Shown here: one piece after another, positions 51,575 through 60,496 of the stretch
Numbering within the stretch: position 1 is the first letter of the stretch
Layout: the number at the start of each line of letters is the position of its first letter
Assembly: GCF_015711645.1 (NCBI RefSeq)
Contig: NZ_JABTEX010000003.1
Span: 620,001-684,000 of the forward strand
Origin: Planomonospora sp. ID82291
GTDB lineage: Bacteria > Actinomycetota > Actinomycetes > Streptosporangiales > Streptosporangiaceae
Reading direction: 5' to 3'
DNA length: 64,000 bases
The notes under the pieces: model-generated
Seen by the model: only the letters and a program-made list of their open reading frames with translations
What the model was told of the DNA's origin: nothing
The model's database searches: none
Position numbers and translations under genes: made by a program

Positions 51575-51838
51575 TCAGAGATGCTTGTAGACCTCGTCCA
51601 GCCCGATCCCCTTGGCGATCATGAGGACCTGCACGTGGTAGAGGAGCTGGGAGATCTCCTCCGCGGCCCGCTCGTTCGACTCGTGCTCGGCCGCCATCCA
51701 GCTCTCGGCGGCCTCCTCCACGACCTTCTTGCCGATGGCATGGACTCCGGCGTCCAGCGCGGCCACGGTCCCCGACCCCTCGGGGCGGGTCCGCGCCTTG
51801 TCGGACAGCTCGGCGTACAGCTCTTCGAAGGTCTTCAT
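51575..51838 (-). CDS. hisE: Phosphoribosyl-ATP pyrophosphatase
   Basis: An 87-residue all-helical enzyme of the MazG-like fold ([57 protein letters not shown]). The EE..ES motif and following Asp/Glu bind Mg2+. It removes diphosphate from PR-ATP after HisG. Start ATG 51838 gives the usual short HisE. It forms an operon with hisG downstream. Confidence 0.94.
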   Translation of the reverse strand: MKTFEELYAELSDKARTRPEGSGTVAALDAGVHAIGKKVVEEAAESWMAAEHESNERAAEEISQLLYHVQVLMIAKGIGLDEVYKHL

Positions 51839-51955
51839 CGTCTCTCTCGGCGTCGTCCGGATAGGCGCACCCAGCCTAACGGCCCGCCCGGCGTGACCGC
51901 GCGCCCGTCCATCCACCGGACCCTCCCGCGGCCCCGGCCGGGGTCCGCCCCCGCC

Positions 51956-54385
51956 TCATCCGTGTCCCGGCCGGGCCTCGTTCACGCAGCGCAGCACCGG
52001 GAAGGCGAGCAGCGCCGCCGGGTCCAGCTCCCGCTCGGTGGCGACGTGGAAGACCGCGCTCTCGCCCGGCAGCAGCGTCACCAGCAGGTCGTCGACCGCG
52101 GCGTCCGGGTCCAGCCGGTCCGGGAACAGGGCCAGCTCGCGCAGGAGCGTGCGCGCGGTCACCGTCACCCGGTAGCCGCCCTCGGCGGGCTCGGCGTGGG
52201 CGTCGTAGGCCGCCTCGGGGAAGGCCACCACCGTGTCCTCGGCGTAGAAGGAGACCGTACGGCTCCCGCCCAGGGCGGCGACCAGCACCTCCCGTGCCGG
52301 GTCCCCCGGCGTGCGCACCGCCTCCGGCAGCGGCACCCGGACCACCGAGCGCGGCGCCGCCTCGACCCGGACGGCCTCGGCGGCCAGCGGCTCGCCGTCC
52401 AGGCCGTGCCGGACCAGCGACAGCTCGCCGGTCCACCGCTCGGGGGCGTCGTTGACCACCGCGAGCTCCCCGCCCTGGACGGTCAGCAGCCGGTCGGCGT
52501 AGACGCGGCGCAGCGCGTACCACAGCGGCTTGCGCCGGCCGTCGCCGTCGACCGCGGCCCAGGAGGTGACCGGCCAGCAGTCGTTGAGCTGCCAGACGAT
52601 CGTGCCCATGCAGTGCGGCGCCAGCGCCCGGAACCGCTCGATGCCGAAGACCATCGCGCGGGCCTGGTTGAGCTGGGTCAGGTAGTGCCAGTCGTCGAAG
52701 GTCGCAGGGGGCGGCAGGTGGCCGCCCAGACCGCGCAGGAGCTTGGCGTTGCCGTCGATCGCCTTCTGGTGGTGCAGCACCAGGGGGGCGTCGGCGGCCA
52801 GCTCGCCGCTGACGGCGCGGCGCAGGGTGGCGTACGCCGGGGGCCCCTGGAAGCCGAACTCGGCCACGAACCGGGGCGTGTAGGCGGCGTAGCGGGTGTA
52901 GTCCTCGCGGTTCCACACGTCCCAGATGTGGATCGTGCCGCGGGAAGGGTCGTTGGGCGGCAGGTCCGGCGCGCCGGAGTACGGGCTGCCCGGCCAGTAG
53001 GGACGGGTCGGGTCGAGCTCGGCGACCACCGAGGGCAGCAGGTCGTAGTAGAAGGCCGAGCCCCAGCTCCGCCCGGCCAGCTCCTCCTGCCAGCCCCAGT
53101 CGGCGTGGCCCTCCAGGTTCTCGTTGTTGCCGCACCACAGCACCAGGCTCGCGTGGCCCGCCAGCCGGGCCACGTTCTGGCGCGCCTCGGCCTCCACCTC
53201 CGAGCGCAGCGGCTCCTCCTCCGGATAGGCCGCGCACGCGAACGGGAAGTCCTGCCAGACCAGCAGGCCCGTCTCGTCGGCCAGGCGGTAGAAGTCGTCG
53301 CTCTCGTACAGCCCGCCGCCCCACACCCGCAGCAGGTTGACGCCGGCCCCGGTCGCCTGGGCGAACCGGGCGGCCAGCCGGTCGCGGGTGACCCGGTTGG
53401 GGAAGCAGTCGTCGGGGATCCAGTTGACGCCGCGCACGAACACCGGCACGCCGTTGACGACCACGGTGAAGGCGCCGCCGTCGCGCTCCAGCTCGACCGT
53501 GCGGAAGCCGATCCGCCCGCTCCAGTCCCGCGCGCCCGAGGGGACCGCCGGCCCGCTCCCGCCCGGCCCGTCCAGGGAGACGGTCAGCTCGTGCAGCGGC
53601 TGCGCGCCGTACCCGCGCGGCCACCAGCGCTCCGGCTCCGGCACGGTCAGCTCCAGCACGGCCTCGCGCTCGCCCGGCGCCAGGTCCGCCCGCGCGCCGA
53701 CGCCCGCGACGGCGGCGTGCACCGACAGCGGCGTCTCGGCGACGCGCTCGACGCGGACGTGCACCCGCACCCTGCCGTCGGCGCCGTCCATCGTCACCAG
53801 CGGGCGCACCTCGGCCAGCCGGGCGCCGCTCCAGGACTCCAGCCCGATCGGCCGCCAGATCCCGGCGGTGACCACGGTCGGCCCCCAGTCCCAGCCGAAG
53901 TTGCAGGCCATCTTCCGGATGAACTGGTACGGCTCGTCGTACGGGCTCGGCCGCTCGCCGAGGGCCGCCCGCTGCGCCTCGGCGTAGGCGTAGGCCGAGT
54001 CGAAGCGCACGGTCAGGGTGTTGGCGCCCTCGCGCAGCAGGTGCCGTACGGCGAAGCGGTAGGAGCGGTGCTGATTGGCGGTGGTGGCGACCTGGACGCC
54101 GTTGAGGATCACCGTGGCGACCGTGTCGAGGCCCTCGCAGACCAGGTCGGTCCGCTCGTGGCCGTCGCCGGTCCAGTCGAAGGTGGTCTGGTAGACCCAG
54201 TCGGTCCGGCCGATCCAGGCCAGCCGGGTCTCGTTGTCGTCCAGGTAGGGGTCGTCGATGATCCCGGCGGCGAGCAGGTCGGTGTGCACGCAGCCGGGGA
54301 CGGTCGCGGTCACGCCCGCCACCTCGACGTCCTGCGAGACGGCCGTGAGGGTCCAGCCGTCGTGCAGCGGGCGGTACGAACTCAA
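51956..54385 (-). CDS. Glycoside hydrolase family 2 beta-mannosidase
   Basis: An 809-residue cytosolic enzyme without signal peptide. The N-terminal jelly-roll holds WTLTAVSQDVEVAGVTATVP and GCVHTDLLAAG; the segment FIRKMACNFGWDWGP is a GH2 beta-mannosidase mark. The TIM barrel has RGVNWIPDDCFP, LLRVWGGGLYESDDFY, the acid/base Glu in WCGNNE (about residue 421) and the nucleophile Glu in AEFGFQGPP (about 508). It cleaves terminal beta-mannosyl residues from imported manno-oligosaccharides. Last gene of the LacI-controlled uptake operon, 115 bp after the ATPase gene. Confidence 0.93.
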   Translation of the reverse strand: MSSYRPLHDGWTLTAVSQDVEVAGVTATVPGCVHTDLLAAGIIDDPYLDDNETRLAWIGRTDWVYQTTFDWTGDGHERTDLVCEGLDTVATVILNGVQVATTANQHRSYRFAVRHLLREGANTLTVRFDSAYAYAEAQRAALGERPSPYDEPYQFIRKMACNFGWDWGPTVVTAGIWRPIGLESWSGARLAEVRPLVTMDGADGRVRVHVRVERVAETPLSVHAAVAGVGARADLAPGEREAVLELTVPEPERWWPRGYGAQPLHELTVSLDGPGGSGPAVPSGARDWSGRIGFRTVELERDGGAFTVVVNGVPVFVRGVNWIPDDCFPNRVTRDRLAARFAQATGAGVNLLRVWGGGLYESDDFYRLADETGLLVWQDFPFACAAYPEEEPLRSEVEAEARQNVARLAGHASLVLWCGNNENLEGHADWGWQEELAGRSWGSAFYYDLLPSVVAELDPTRPYWPGSPYSGAPDLPPNDPSRGTIHIWDVWNREDYTRYAAYTPRFVAEFGFQGPPAYATLRRAVSGELAADAPLVLHHQKAIDGNAKLLRGLGGHLPPPATFDDWHYLTQLNQARAMVFGIERFRALAPHCMGTIVWQLNDCWPVTSWAAVDGDGRRKPLWYALRRVYADRLLTVQGGELAVVNDAPERWTGELSLVRHGLDGEPLAAEAVRVEAAPRSVVRVPLPEAVRTPGDPAREVLVAALGGSRTVSFYAEDTVVAFPEAAYDAHAEPAEGGYRVTVTARTLLRELALFPDRLDPDAAVDDLLVTLLPGESAVFHVATERELDPAALLAFPVLRCVNEARPGHG

Positions 54386-54500
54386 GTAGATCTCTCCTTA
54401 GCGGTCGTGGGGACGCCGGGTGGGGCGTCCCGCACGACGTCCGATGGGACGCCTGGTGCGGCGTCCGGTGAACCGTCCCCGGGCCTGCCCCCGGCGCCCG

Positions 54501-55385
54501 TCACGGGGGGCAGCCGTCGAGCCGGGCGCACGCCACGAAGTGGCCCGCCTCCGCCTCGAACAGCGCGCCGGAGGCCCCGCCCGCGTGGTAGCGGCAGGCG
54601 TCCGTCGGCGCGGCGTCCTCCCAGGGGGCGTTCAGCCGGGGCACGGCGGCCAGCAGCTTGCGGGTGTAGGGGTGCAGCGGGTCGCCGAAGACCTTGTCGG
54701 TCAGCCCCATCTCGACCACCGCGCCGTTGCGCAGCACGACGGTGCGCTCGGCCAGGTAGTTGCCGAGCGACAGGTCGTGGGTGACGTACAGCACGCCCAG
54801 GCCGCGCTCCTTGAGCTCGGCCAGCAGGTTGAGCACGTCGATGCGGGTCGAGGCGTCGAGCATGCTGGTGATCTCGTCGGCGACCAGCAGCTTGATGTCC
54901 AGCAGCAGCGCCCGCGCGATGAGCAGGCGCTGGAGCTGGCCGCCGCTGAGCTGGTGGGGGTACCGGCCGAGGACCTGGCCGGGGTCGAGCCGGACGTCCT
55001 CGATGGCCGAGCGCACGCGCCCGTCCCACTCGGCGGCGGAGACCTGCGGGTAGTAGGACTCCTTGATCAGCTGGAAGACGCGGTCGGCCTTGAACACCGG
55101 GTTGTAGCAGCTGAAGGGGTCCTGGAAGACGCCCTGCACGTGCCGGTAGTACTCCTTGGCGGCCTTGACCGGCGCGCCGTCGACGGTGATCGAGCCGGCG
55201 GTGACCGGGGTGAGGCCGAGGATCATCTTGCCGATCGTGCTCTTGCCGCTGCCGCTCTCCCCGATGAGGGAGACGACCTCGCCGGAGCGCACGTCGAAGC
55301 TCACGCCGTCCACGGCGGCGAAGGTCCTCCCGCCGAACGCGCCGACCTTGTAGACCTTCGTGACGTTGTCGAGTTGCAGCATCAT
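54501..55385 (-). CDS. Oligopeptide/oligosaccharide ABC transporter ATPase, OppF-like
   Basis: A 294-residue ATPase: Walker A GESGSGKSTIGKMIL, signature QLSGGQLQRLLIARALLLD, Walker B LLVADEITSMLD, H-loop YVTHDLSLG. The C-terminal oligopeptide/dipeptide (oligo_HPY) extension has a Cys-containing end (CRYHAGG, FVACARLDGC) as in OppD/OppF. ATG 55385 overlaps the preceding gene's stop by 4 bp (ATGA). It pairs with the OppD-like ATPase to drive uptake. Confidence 0.92.
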   Translation of the reverse strand: MMLQLDNVTKVYKVGAFGGRTFAAVDGVSFDVRSGEVVSLIGESGSGKSTIGKMILGLTPVTAGSITVDGAPVKAAKEYYRHVQGVFQDPFSCYNPVFKADRVFQLIKESYYPQVSAAEWDGRVRSAIEDVRLDPGQVLGRYPHQLSGGQLQRLLIARALLLDIKLLVADEITSMLDASTRIDVLNLLAELKERGLGVLYVTHDLSLGNYLAERTVVLRNGAVVEMGLTDKVFGDPLHPYTRKLLAAVPRLNAPWEDAAPTDACRYHAGGASGALFEAEAGHFVACARLDGCPP

Positions 55386-56323
55386 GCCTTCCAGCACGCG
55401 ACGAAGTGGCCGGGCTCGACCTCGGCCACGGGCGGTTCCTGCGCGCACTCGTCGCCGGCGACCGGGCAGCGGGCCCGGAAGCGGCAGCCGGCCGGCGGGT
55501 CGAGCAGCGAGGGCGGGCTGCCGGCGATGCCGGACAGCTTCTTGTCGGCGTGGCGCACGCCGACCTCGGGCAGCGAGTTGATCAGGAGCCTGGTGTACGG
55601 GTGGCGCGGCGCCGTGACCATCGCCGCGGAGGGCGCCTTCTCGGCAAGTTTCCCCGCGTACATGACCATGACCGTGTCGGCGATGTGGGACGTCAGCGCG
55701 AGGTCGTGGGTGACGAAGATCATGCTCTTGACGAACCCGGCGTCGCGGAAGCCGATCAGGGCCTTGGCGACCGCCTTCTGGGTGGACACGTCGAGCGCGG
55801 AGGTGACCTCGTCGGCGATGAGCAGCGACGGGTTGAGCAGGGTGGAGATGACCATGACCATCCGCTGCTTCATGCCGCCGGACAGCTCGATGGGGTAGTT
55901 GTCCAGCACCGTGCGCGGCAGCTCGACCAGCTCCAGGCGGGACTCCAGCTCGGCCCGGTCGAGCGCGACGCCCCGGGACCGGAGCAGCTCGCCCACCATC
56001 TTCCCGATCTTGCGGGTCGGGTTCATCGCGCTCATCGAGTACTGCGGGATGAGGGAGACCTCGTGGAAGCGGAACGCGTTCATCCGCCGGTCGTCGCCGA
56101 TGGGCAGCTCGCGGCCGTCGAGCTCCACCGTGCCGCCCACGTGCCGCATCCGGCCGTCCAGCCGGATGAGGCTCTTGCCCAGGGTCGTCTTGCCGCAGCC
56201 CGACTCCCCCGCCAGGCCGAGGATCTCCCCGTCCCGCATCGTGAAGGAGACGTCGTCGAGCGCCTTCACGTCGCCCTTGAGGGTGCGGTAGTACACCCTC
56301 AGCTCGCTGACCCGCAGACTCAT
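55382..56323 (-). CDS. Oligopeptide/oligosaccharide ABC transporter ATPase, OppD-like
   Basis: A 313-residue ATPase: Walker [16 protein letters not shown], signature [19 protein letters not shown], Walker [16 protein letters not shown] and H-loop FVTHDLALT. The C-terminal oligo_HPY region carries four Cys ([21 protein letters not shown]), which in some members hold an iron-sulfur cluster. ATGA overlaps join it to both neighbours, showing tight translational coupling. Confidence 0.93.
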   Translation of the reverse strand: MSLRVSELRVYYRTLKGDVKALDDVSFTMRDGEILGLAGESGCGKTTLGKSLIRLDGRMRHVGGTVELDGRELPIGDDRRMNAFRFHEVSLIPQYSMSAMNPTRKIGKMVGELLRSRGVALDRAELESRLELVELPRTVLDNYPIELSGGMKQRMVMVISTLLNPSLLIADEVTSALDVSTQKAVAKALIGFRDAGFVKSMIFVTHDLALTSHIADTVMVMYAGKLAEKAPSAAMVTAPRHPYTRLLINSLPEVGVRHADKKLSGIAGSPPSLLDPPAGCRFRARCPVAGDECAQEPPVAEVEPGHFVACWKA

Positions 56324-57216
56324 GTCTCCCTCAGTTTCGGGTTGAAGACCTCGTCGAGCCCGACGTTGGCCACGTACAGGGCCCCGACGACCGCGGTGAT
56401 CCCGGCGCCCGGGGGCAGGAACCACCACCACATGCCCAGCTGCATCGCGCTCCACTGGTTGGCGTTCTGCAGCATCAGGCCGAGCGAGATGCCCTCGGTG
56501 GGACCGAGCCCGATGAAGTCGAGCGAGGACGCGATCAGGATCGAGCCGCCGAACAGCAGGATGAACGTCATGAACAGGTAGGAGCTCATGTTCGGCGCGA
56601 TCTCGCGCATGATGATCTTCCGCGTGCTGGAGCCGCTGAGCCGGGCCAGCGCCACGAAGTCCCGGGTGCGCAGCGAGAACGTCTGCGCCCGGATCGCCCG
56701 CGCCGCCCACGGCCAGGAGGTGAGCCCGATGAACAGGGCCTGGGCGGGGACGCTGCGCACGCCCAGGTAGGCGTTGATGATCAGCAGCACGGCCAGCGTC
56801 GGGATGACCAGGACGATGTTGGTCAGCATGGTGAGGACCTCGTCGACCAGGCCGCCCCGGTAGCCGGCGGTGAAGCCGACCGCCATCGCGATGACCGCCG
56901 CGATGCCGCCGCCGAGCGCGCCCACGATGAAGGTGGTCCGCAGGCCGTGCACGAACTGCGAGAACACGTCCTGGCCGAACGTCGTCGTGCCGAACCAGTG
57001 CTCGCCCGAGGGCGGCGACATGGGCGTCGTGCCGTAGGCGTTCGGGTCGGCGGCCTCCAGCAGCGCCGGGCCGGCGAAGCCGAGCAGGAAGAGGGCGAGC
57101 ACGATGCCGAAGCCGGCCAGCAGCTTGCCGTTGCGCACCGCGAAGTACAGCGCCTCGCGGCGCACCCCGGCGCCGGCGGCGGCGCCCGTGGCGGGGGTCT
57201 CCTGGATCGCCGTCAT
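56320..57216 (-). CDS. ABC transporter permease, OppC-like
   Basis: A 298-residue permease. After a 30-residue cytosolic N-terminus come six membrane helices. The first is followed by a periplasmic-type segment ending HWFGTTTFGQDVFSQFVHGL, a DppC/OppC signature. The cytosolic EAA-like loop is ALARLSGSSTRKIIMREIAP. It pairs with the OppB-like permease to form the channel. It overlaps both flanking genes by 4 bp. Confidence 0.93.
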   Translation of the reverse strand: MTAIQETPATGAAAGAGVRREALYFAVRNGKLLAGFGIVLALFLLGFAGPALLEAADPNAYGTTPMSPPSGEHWFGTTTFGQDVFSQFVHGLRTTFIVGALGGGIAAVIAMAVGFTAGYRGGLVDEVLTMLTNIVLVIPTLAVLLIINAYLGVRSVPAQALFIGLTSWPWAARAIRAQTFSLRTRDFVALARLSGSSTRKIIMREIAPNMSSYLFMTFILLFGGSILIASSLDFIGLGPTEGISLGLMLQNANQWSAMQLGMWWWFLPPGAGITAVVGALYVANVGLDEVFNPKLRET

Positions 57217-58208
57217 GCCTGCGCACCCGCCATTCCGGCCCGCGTCCGGGGATCGACCACGACGTAGACGATGTCGATGATGAAGTTGGCGATCAGCACG
57301 CCGAGGACGATGAACATGAAGGTCCCCTGGAGCAGGAAGAAGTCCTGGTTCTGGATGGCCTTGAGGATGAGGCTGCCCAGCCCGGGGTACGAGAAGACGA
57401 TCTCGGTGACCAGGGCGCCCGCCACCAGCACGCCCAGTTGCAGGGCCAGGCCGGTGATCTGGGGCAGCACCGCGTTGCGGAAGGCGTAGCGGCGGATCAG
57501 CCGCTGCGGGGCCCCCAGCGCGGACAGGTAGGTGGAGTAGTCCGACTCCAGCTCATAGATGATCATGTTGCGCATGCCGATCGCCCAGCCGCCGAGCGCG
57601 ACGAGGAAGAGCGAGAGGAACGGCAGCACCCAGTGGTGCAGCAGGTCCGCGACGAACTCCCACGACAGGCTGGGCTGCAGCGAGAAGCTGTAGCCGCCCG
57701 CGACCGGGAAGACCCCCGCCACGACCCCCAGCCCCCAGGCCAGCAGCACCGCCAGCCACATGTACGGCATGGCCGTCAGGACGTAGCCGACCGGCAGCAC
57801 CGTGTTGTCCAGCAGCCTGCGCCGCGCGGCCAGGGCGCCGGCCCAGTTGCCCACCACCCAGCTCAGCAGCACCGAGGGGACCATCAGCCCCAGGGTGTAC
57901 GGCACCGCGCCCATGATGACCTCGCTCACCGGCGTGGGGAACACCCAGATGCTGATGCCGAAGTCGCCCTGGAGCAGCGCTCCCCAGAAGTTCGCGTACT
58001 GCTTCCACAGCGGCTGGTCGAAGCCGAACAGGCCGGTGTAGTAGGCGCGCATGGTCTCCACCGCGCCGGGGTTGCTCACCCCCGCCCGGGCCACCATGCT
58101 CGAGACCGGGTCGCCGGGCATGAAGCGCGGGACCATCCAGTTGATCGTGACGGCGACGAAGAACGTCAGGCCGTAGACCAGCAGTTTCCGACCGAAGTAT
58201 TGACGCAA
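57213..58208 (-). CDS. ABC transporter permease, OppB-like
   Basis: A 331-residue permease with six membrane helices. The N-terminus (GRKLLVYGLTFFVAVTINWM, VPRFMPGDPV) is typical of OppB/DppB. The coupling loop is YLSALGAPQRLIRRYAFRNA and the end SYPGLGSLILKAIQNQDFFL is also typical. Within the operon it is the first permease, 72 bp after the binding-protein gene, behind a GC-rich hairpin. The start is the TTG at 58208-58206 or a nearby codon; the frame is certain. Confidence 0.91.
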   Translation of the reverse strand: MRQYFGRKLLVYGLTFFVAVTINWMVPRFMPGDPVSSMVARAGVSNPGAVETMRAYYTGLFGFDQPLWKQYANFWGALLQGDFGISIWVFPTPVSEVIMGAVPYTLGLMVPSVLLSWVVGNWAGALAARRRLLDNTVLPVGYVLTAMPYMWLAVLLAWGLGVVAGVFPVAGGYSFSLQPSLSWEFVADLLHHWVLPFLSLFLVALGGWAIGMRNMIIYELESDYSTYLSALGAPQRLIRRYAFRNAVLPQITGLALQLGVLVAGALVTEIVFSYPGLGSLILKAIQNQDFFLLQGTFMFIVLGVLIANFIIDIVYVVVDPRTRAGMAGAQA

Positions 58209-58226
58209 GGGGAAACCCTCCCACAG

Positions 58227-58267
58227 GGCCCCCTCCCCCGCGCCGCCCGGCGGGGAGGGAGGGGGCC
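58227..58267 (-). terminator. Intra-operon hairpin after the binding-protein gene
   Basis: GGCCCCCTCCC (58227-58237) pairs with 58257-58267. The hairpin lies between the binding-protein gene and the first permease. Such hairpins commonly stop part of the transcription and protect the upstream mRNA, raising binding-protein yield over permeases. Confidence 0.5.
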
Positions 58268-58280
58268 GGTGCTCATCCGG

Positions 58281-60035
58281 TCAGGAGGCCGGCTTGATCT
58301 GCGTGAGCGTCTCGAAGCCGCCCAGCTCCAGCCAGTTGCGCCACATCGTCGGCGGCGTCTTGGGCGTGGCGCCGACCGAGGAGGGCCAGTTGGTCCAGGA
58401 GGCGTTGCTGACCTGCGACCACAGGCCGTTGTACCAGAGCGGGATGATCGGCAGCTCGTCCAGGTGGATCTTCTGGATCTCGGAGGCCACCTTCTTCATG
58501 CCCTCGGCGTCGTCGGTCTTGACCTGGTCGAGCTGCTGCACGAGCTTCCAGACGTCCTTGTTCTCGTACCGGCCGAAGTTGACGGTGTTCTGCGTCTTCT
58601 GGACCGGGAGCTGGAACATGTAGTCGTAGTAGGTCCAGGGGGTGTTCGACAGCTGCCGCTCGTTGTTGATCAGCAGGTCGAAGTCGCCCTTGCCCCGCTT
58701 GTCGACCAGGGCGTTGAAGTCGGGGAAGTCGGGGGTGATGTTGATCCCGGCCTCCTTGGCGCTGGCCGCGATGACCCGGACGGACTCCATCCAGTCGGTC
58801 CAGCCGGAGGGCACGATGATGTCCAGCTCGATCTTCGAGCCGTCCTTGTTCTCCACGAACCCGTCGCCGTCGGCGTCCTTGTAGCCGGCGTCGGCCAGCA
58901 GCTTCTTGGCCTTGGCGGTGTCGAAGGAGAAGCCCTTGTCTGCGACGACCTGCTGGTCGATGTACTGCTCCCACTGCGGCAGCAGGCCGGTGGGGCTGGC
59001 CGCCTTGACCAGGTTGCCGTAGACGCCCTCGACGATCTTCTTGGTGTCGATCGCGTTGGCGAGCGCCTTGCGGAAGGCCGGGTCGTCCATCGGCTTCTTG
59101 GTGGTGTTCAGCACCAGGAAGGCGGTGTTGGCCGAGAGCATGTACGGCGGCTCGGGGTAGTAGGTGGTGATGCCGAAGTTGCCCTTGACCAGGTTGGCCG
59201 CGCCGGGCAGGAAGTTGTTGCTGAGGTCCATGCCCTTCTGCAGCAGCAGGCCCATCGCCACCTCGTTGCTGGAGTTGACGATGTCGACGATGTACTTCGG
59301 CTTGGGCTCCATGTTGAGCGCGGTCTTGCCCCACCAGTCGTCGCGGCGCTGCCAGACGACGCGGTCCTGGTCGTGGCTCTTGTAGGTGTAGGCGCCGGTG
59401 CCGACGGGGTTCTCGTTCTTGCCGTCCAGCACCTCCTGCTCGGAGCGGCCCTGCCAGACGTGCTGCGGGACGATCGCCCGGCTGTACATCTGGAAGTCCC
59501 ACTCCTGGTAGTTGGCCTTGGAGAAGGTGAACTTCACCGTCTGGTCGTCGACCGCCTCGGCCTTCTGGAGCCACTCCCAGATGTTGTGGTAGGGCACCGT
59601 CTCCATCTTGCCGAGCTCGAAGGTGAAGGCGACGTCCTTGGCGGTGAACGGCTTGCCGTCCGACCAGGTGACGCCCTGGCGGAGCTTCAGCTCGTAGGTC
59701 GTGTCGTCGGTCCAGGTGCCGCTCTGGGCCAGCCACGGGACCAGCTTGCCCGCGGTGCCGTCGAAGTGGAACAGGTGCTCGTAGACCAGGCCCTCGGTTC
59801 CGGTGGCGTAGTCCCACTCGCGCAGGGGGTTGAAGTTCGCCGGCGGACCCCACTGCGTGCCGCTGGTGTACAGCGTCTCGTTGCGGGGCAGCGCACCGCC
59901 GTTCCCCGGGGCGGCGGCGGGCGCGCTCCCCGCCTGGGAACCCTGCGGGGCCGGTGTGGTCCCTCCGCCCGAACACGCGGCGGCGGCCAGGCCGGCCGCC
60001 AGGAGCGGAACCACGATCCGCATCCGGTTTCGCAT
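58281..60035 (-). CDS. ABC transporter substrate-binding lipoprotein (SBP family 5)
   Basis: A 584-residue lipoprotein. AAGGAG precedes ATG 60035. The signal peptide is RIVVPLLAAGLAAAAC, with lipidation Cys21, then a Gly/Pro/Ala linker to residue 50. The family 5 fold starts with ETLYTSGTQWGPPANFNPLR and contains LRQGVTWSDGKPFTAKDVAF, the family hallmark. Family 5 proteins usually bind peptides, but in actinomycetes and Thermotoga several bind cello- or manno-oligosaccharides; the beta-mannosidase and the CebR-type operator favour sugars here. Confidence 0.92.
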   Translation of the reverse strand: MRNRMRIVVPLLAAGLAAAACSGGGTTPAPQGSQAGSAPAAAPGNGGALPRNETLYTSGTQWGPPANFNPLREWDYATGTEGLVYEHLFHFDGTAGKLVPWLAQSGTWTDDTTYELKLRQGVTWSDGKPFTAKDVAFTFELGKMETVPYHNIWEWLQKAEAVDDQTVKFTFSKANYQEWDFQMYSRAIVPQHVWQGRSEQEVLDGKNENPVGTGAYTYKSHDQDRVVWQRRDDWWGKTALNMEPKPKYIVDIVNSSNEVAMGLLLQKGMDLSNNFLPGAANLVKGNFGITTYYPEPPYMLSANTAFLVLNTTKKPMDDPAFRKALANAIDTKKIVEGVYGNLVKAASPTGLLPQWEQYIDQQVVADKGFSFDTAKAKKLLADAGYKDADGDGFVENKDGSKIELDIIVPSGWTDWMESVRVIAASAKEAGINITPDFPDFNALVDKRGKGDFDLLINNERQLSNTPWTYYDYMFQLPVQKTQNTVNFGRYENKDVWKLVQQLDQVKTDDAEGMKKVASEIQKIHLDELPIIPLWYNGLWSQVSNASWTNWPSSVGATPKTPPTMWRNWLELGGFETLTQIKPAS

Positions 60036-60100
60036 TGCGTTTCTCCTTCCCCCGCCGGGACGGCGGAGGTCCGAACGTCGTCACAGACCCCGATAGAGAA

Positions 60101-60126
60101 GTCCGGAGGGCCGTGGCCCTCCGGAC
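60101..60126 (-). other. Perfect 12-bp inverted repeat beside the operator
   Basis: GTCCGGAGGGCC (60101-60112) and its complement (60115-60126) are separated by only GT. On the minus strand it is followed by TTCTCT. It sits one base away from the CebR-type operator, between it and the binding-protein gene. It may be an attenuator hairpin or a second protein-binding site. Confidence 0.5.
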
Positions 60127-60127
60127 C

Positions 60128-60141
60128 TGGGAGCGCTCCCA
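60128..60141. promoter_or_regulatory. CebR/CelR-type operator, perfect palindrome
   Basis: TGGGAGCGCTCCCA is identical to the site bound by CebR of Streptomyces and CelR of Thermobifida, LacI-type repressors of oligosaccharide use. It lies 93 bp upstream of the binding-protein start. The LacI gene transcribed divergently is the obvious candidate binder, though a distant CebR could also act here. Confidence 0.85.
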
Positions 60142-60496
60142 ATTCATCTGCGGGGCAGGCGCGCCCCGCTCCCGAACCGGCCGCCGCCGGCGTTCCGCGG
60201 CGCGCCGTACCGGCCCACCCGGCCCGTCGCGCCCCGATCCGCCAGATTCAACTGAACCGGATAAGTACCGCGAACGTAAATTCCACGTAACCCTGGCGTC
60301 AATAGCCGTGACGCGTTCGATATGCACGACTCCGCGCCCCCGCCGGGAAAGGCGGCGCGGACCTCCTCCGATTCACCGGAACCGGCACGGGGGCACCGGA
60401 CGCCGCCTCCGGTCGCGGGATCGGCGGCACCCCACGTTCACGCAGGCGGTAAGGTCGGCTCGACACAATGGCTAACCGGTTCAATCAGGGGGCTGG

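Larger units (their letters stand above)
60036..60496. other. Divergent regulatory region between binding-protein and LacI genes
   Basis: The 461 bases hold the CebR-type operator (60128-60141), an adjoining perfect inverted repeat (60101-60126), and an AACCGGTT palindrome at 60474-60481 close to the LacI start, a possible autoregulatory site. A minus-strand promoter is suggested by TTGACG (60302-60297) with TTACGT 17 bases further (60279-60274). No gene is seen. Confidence 0.5.
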
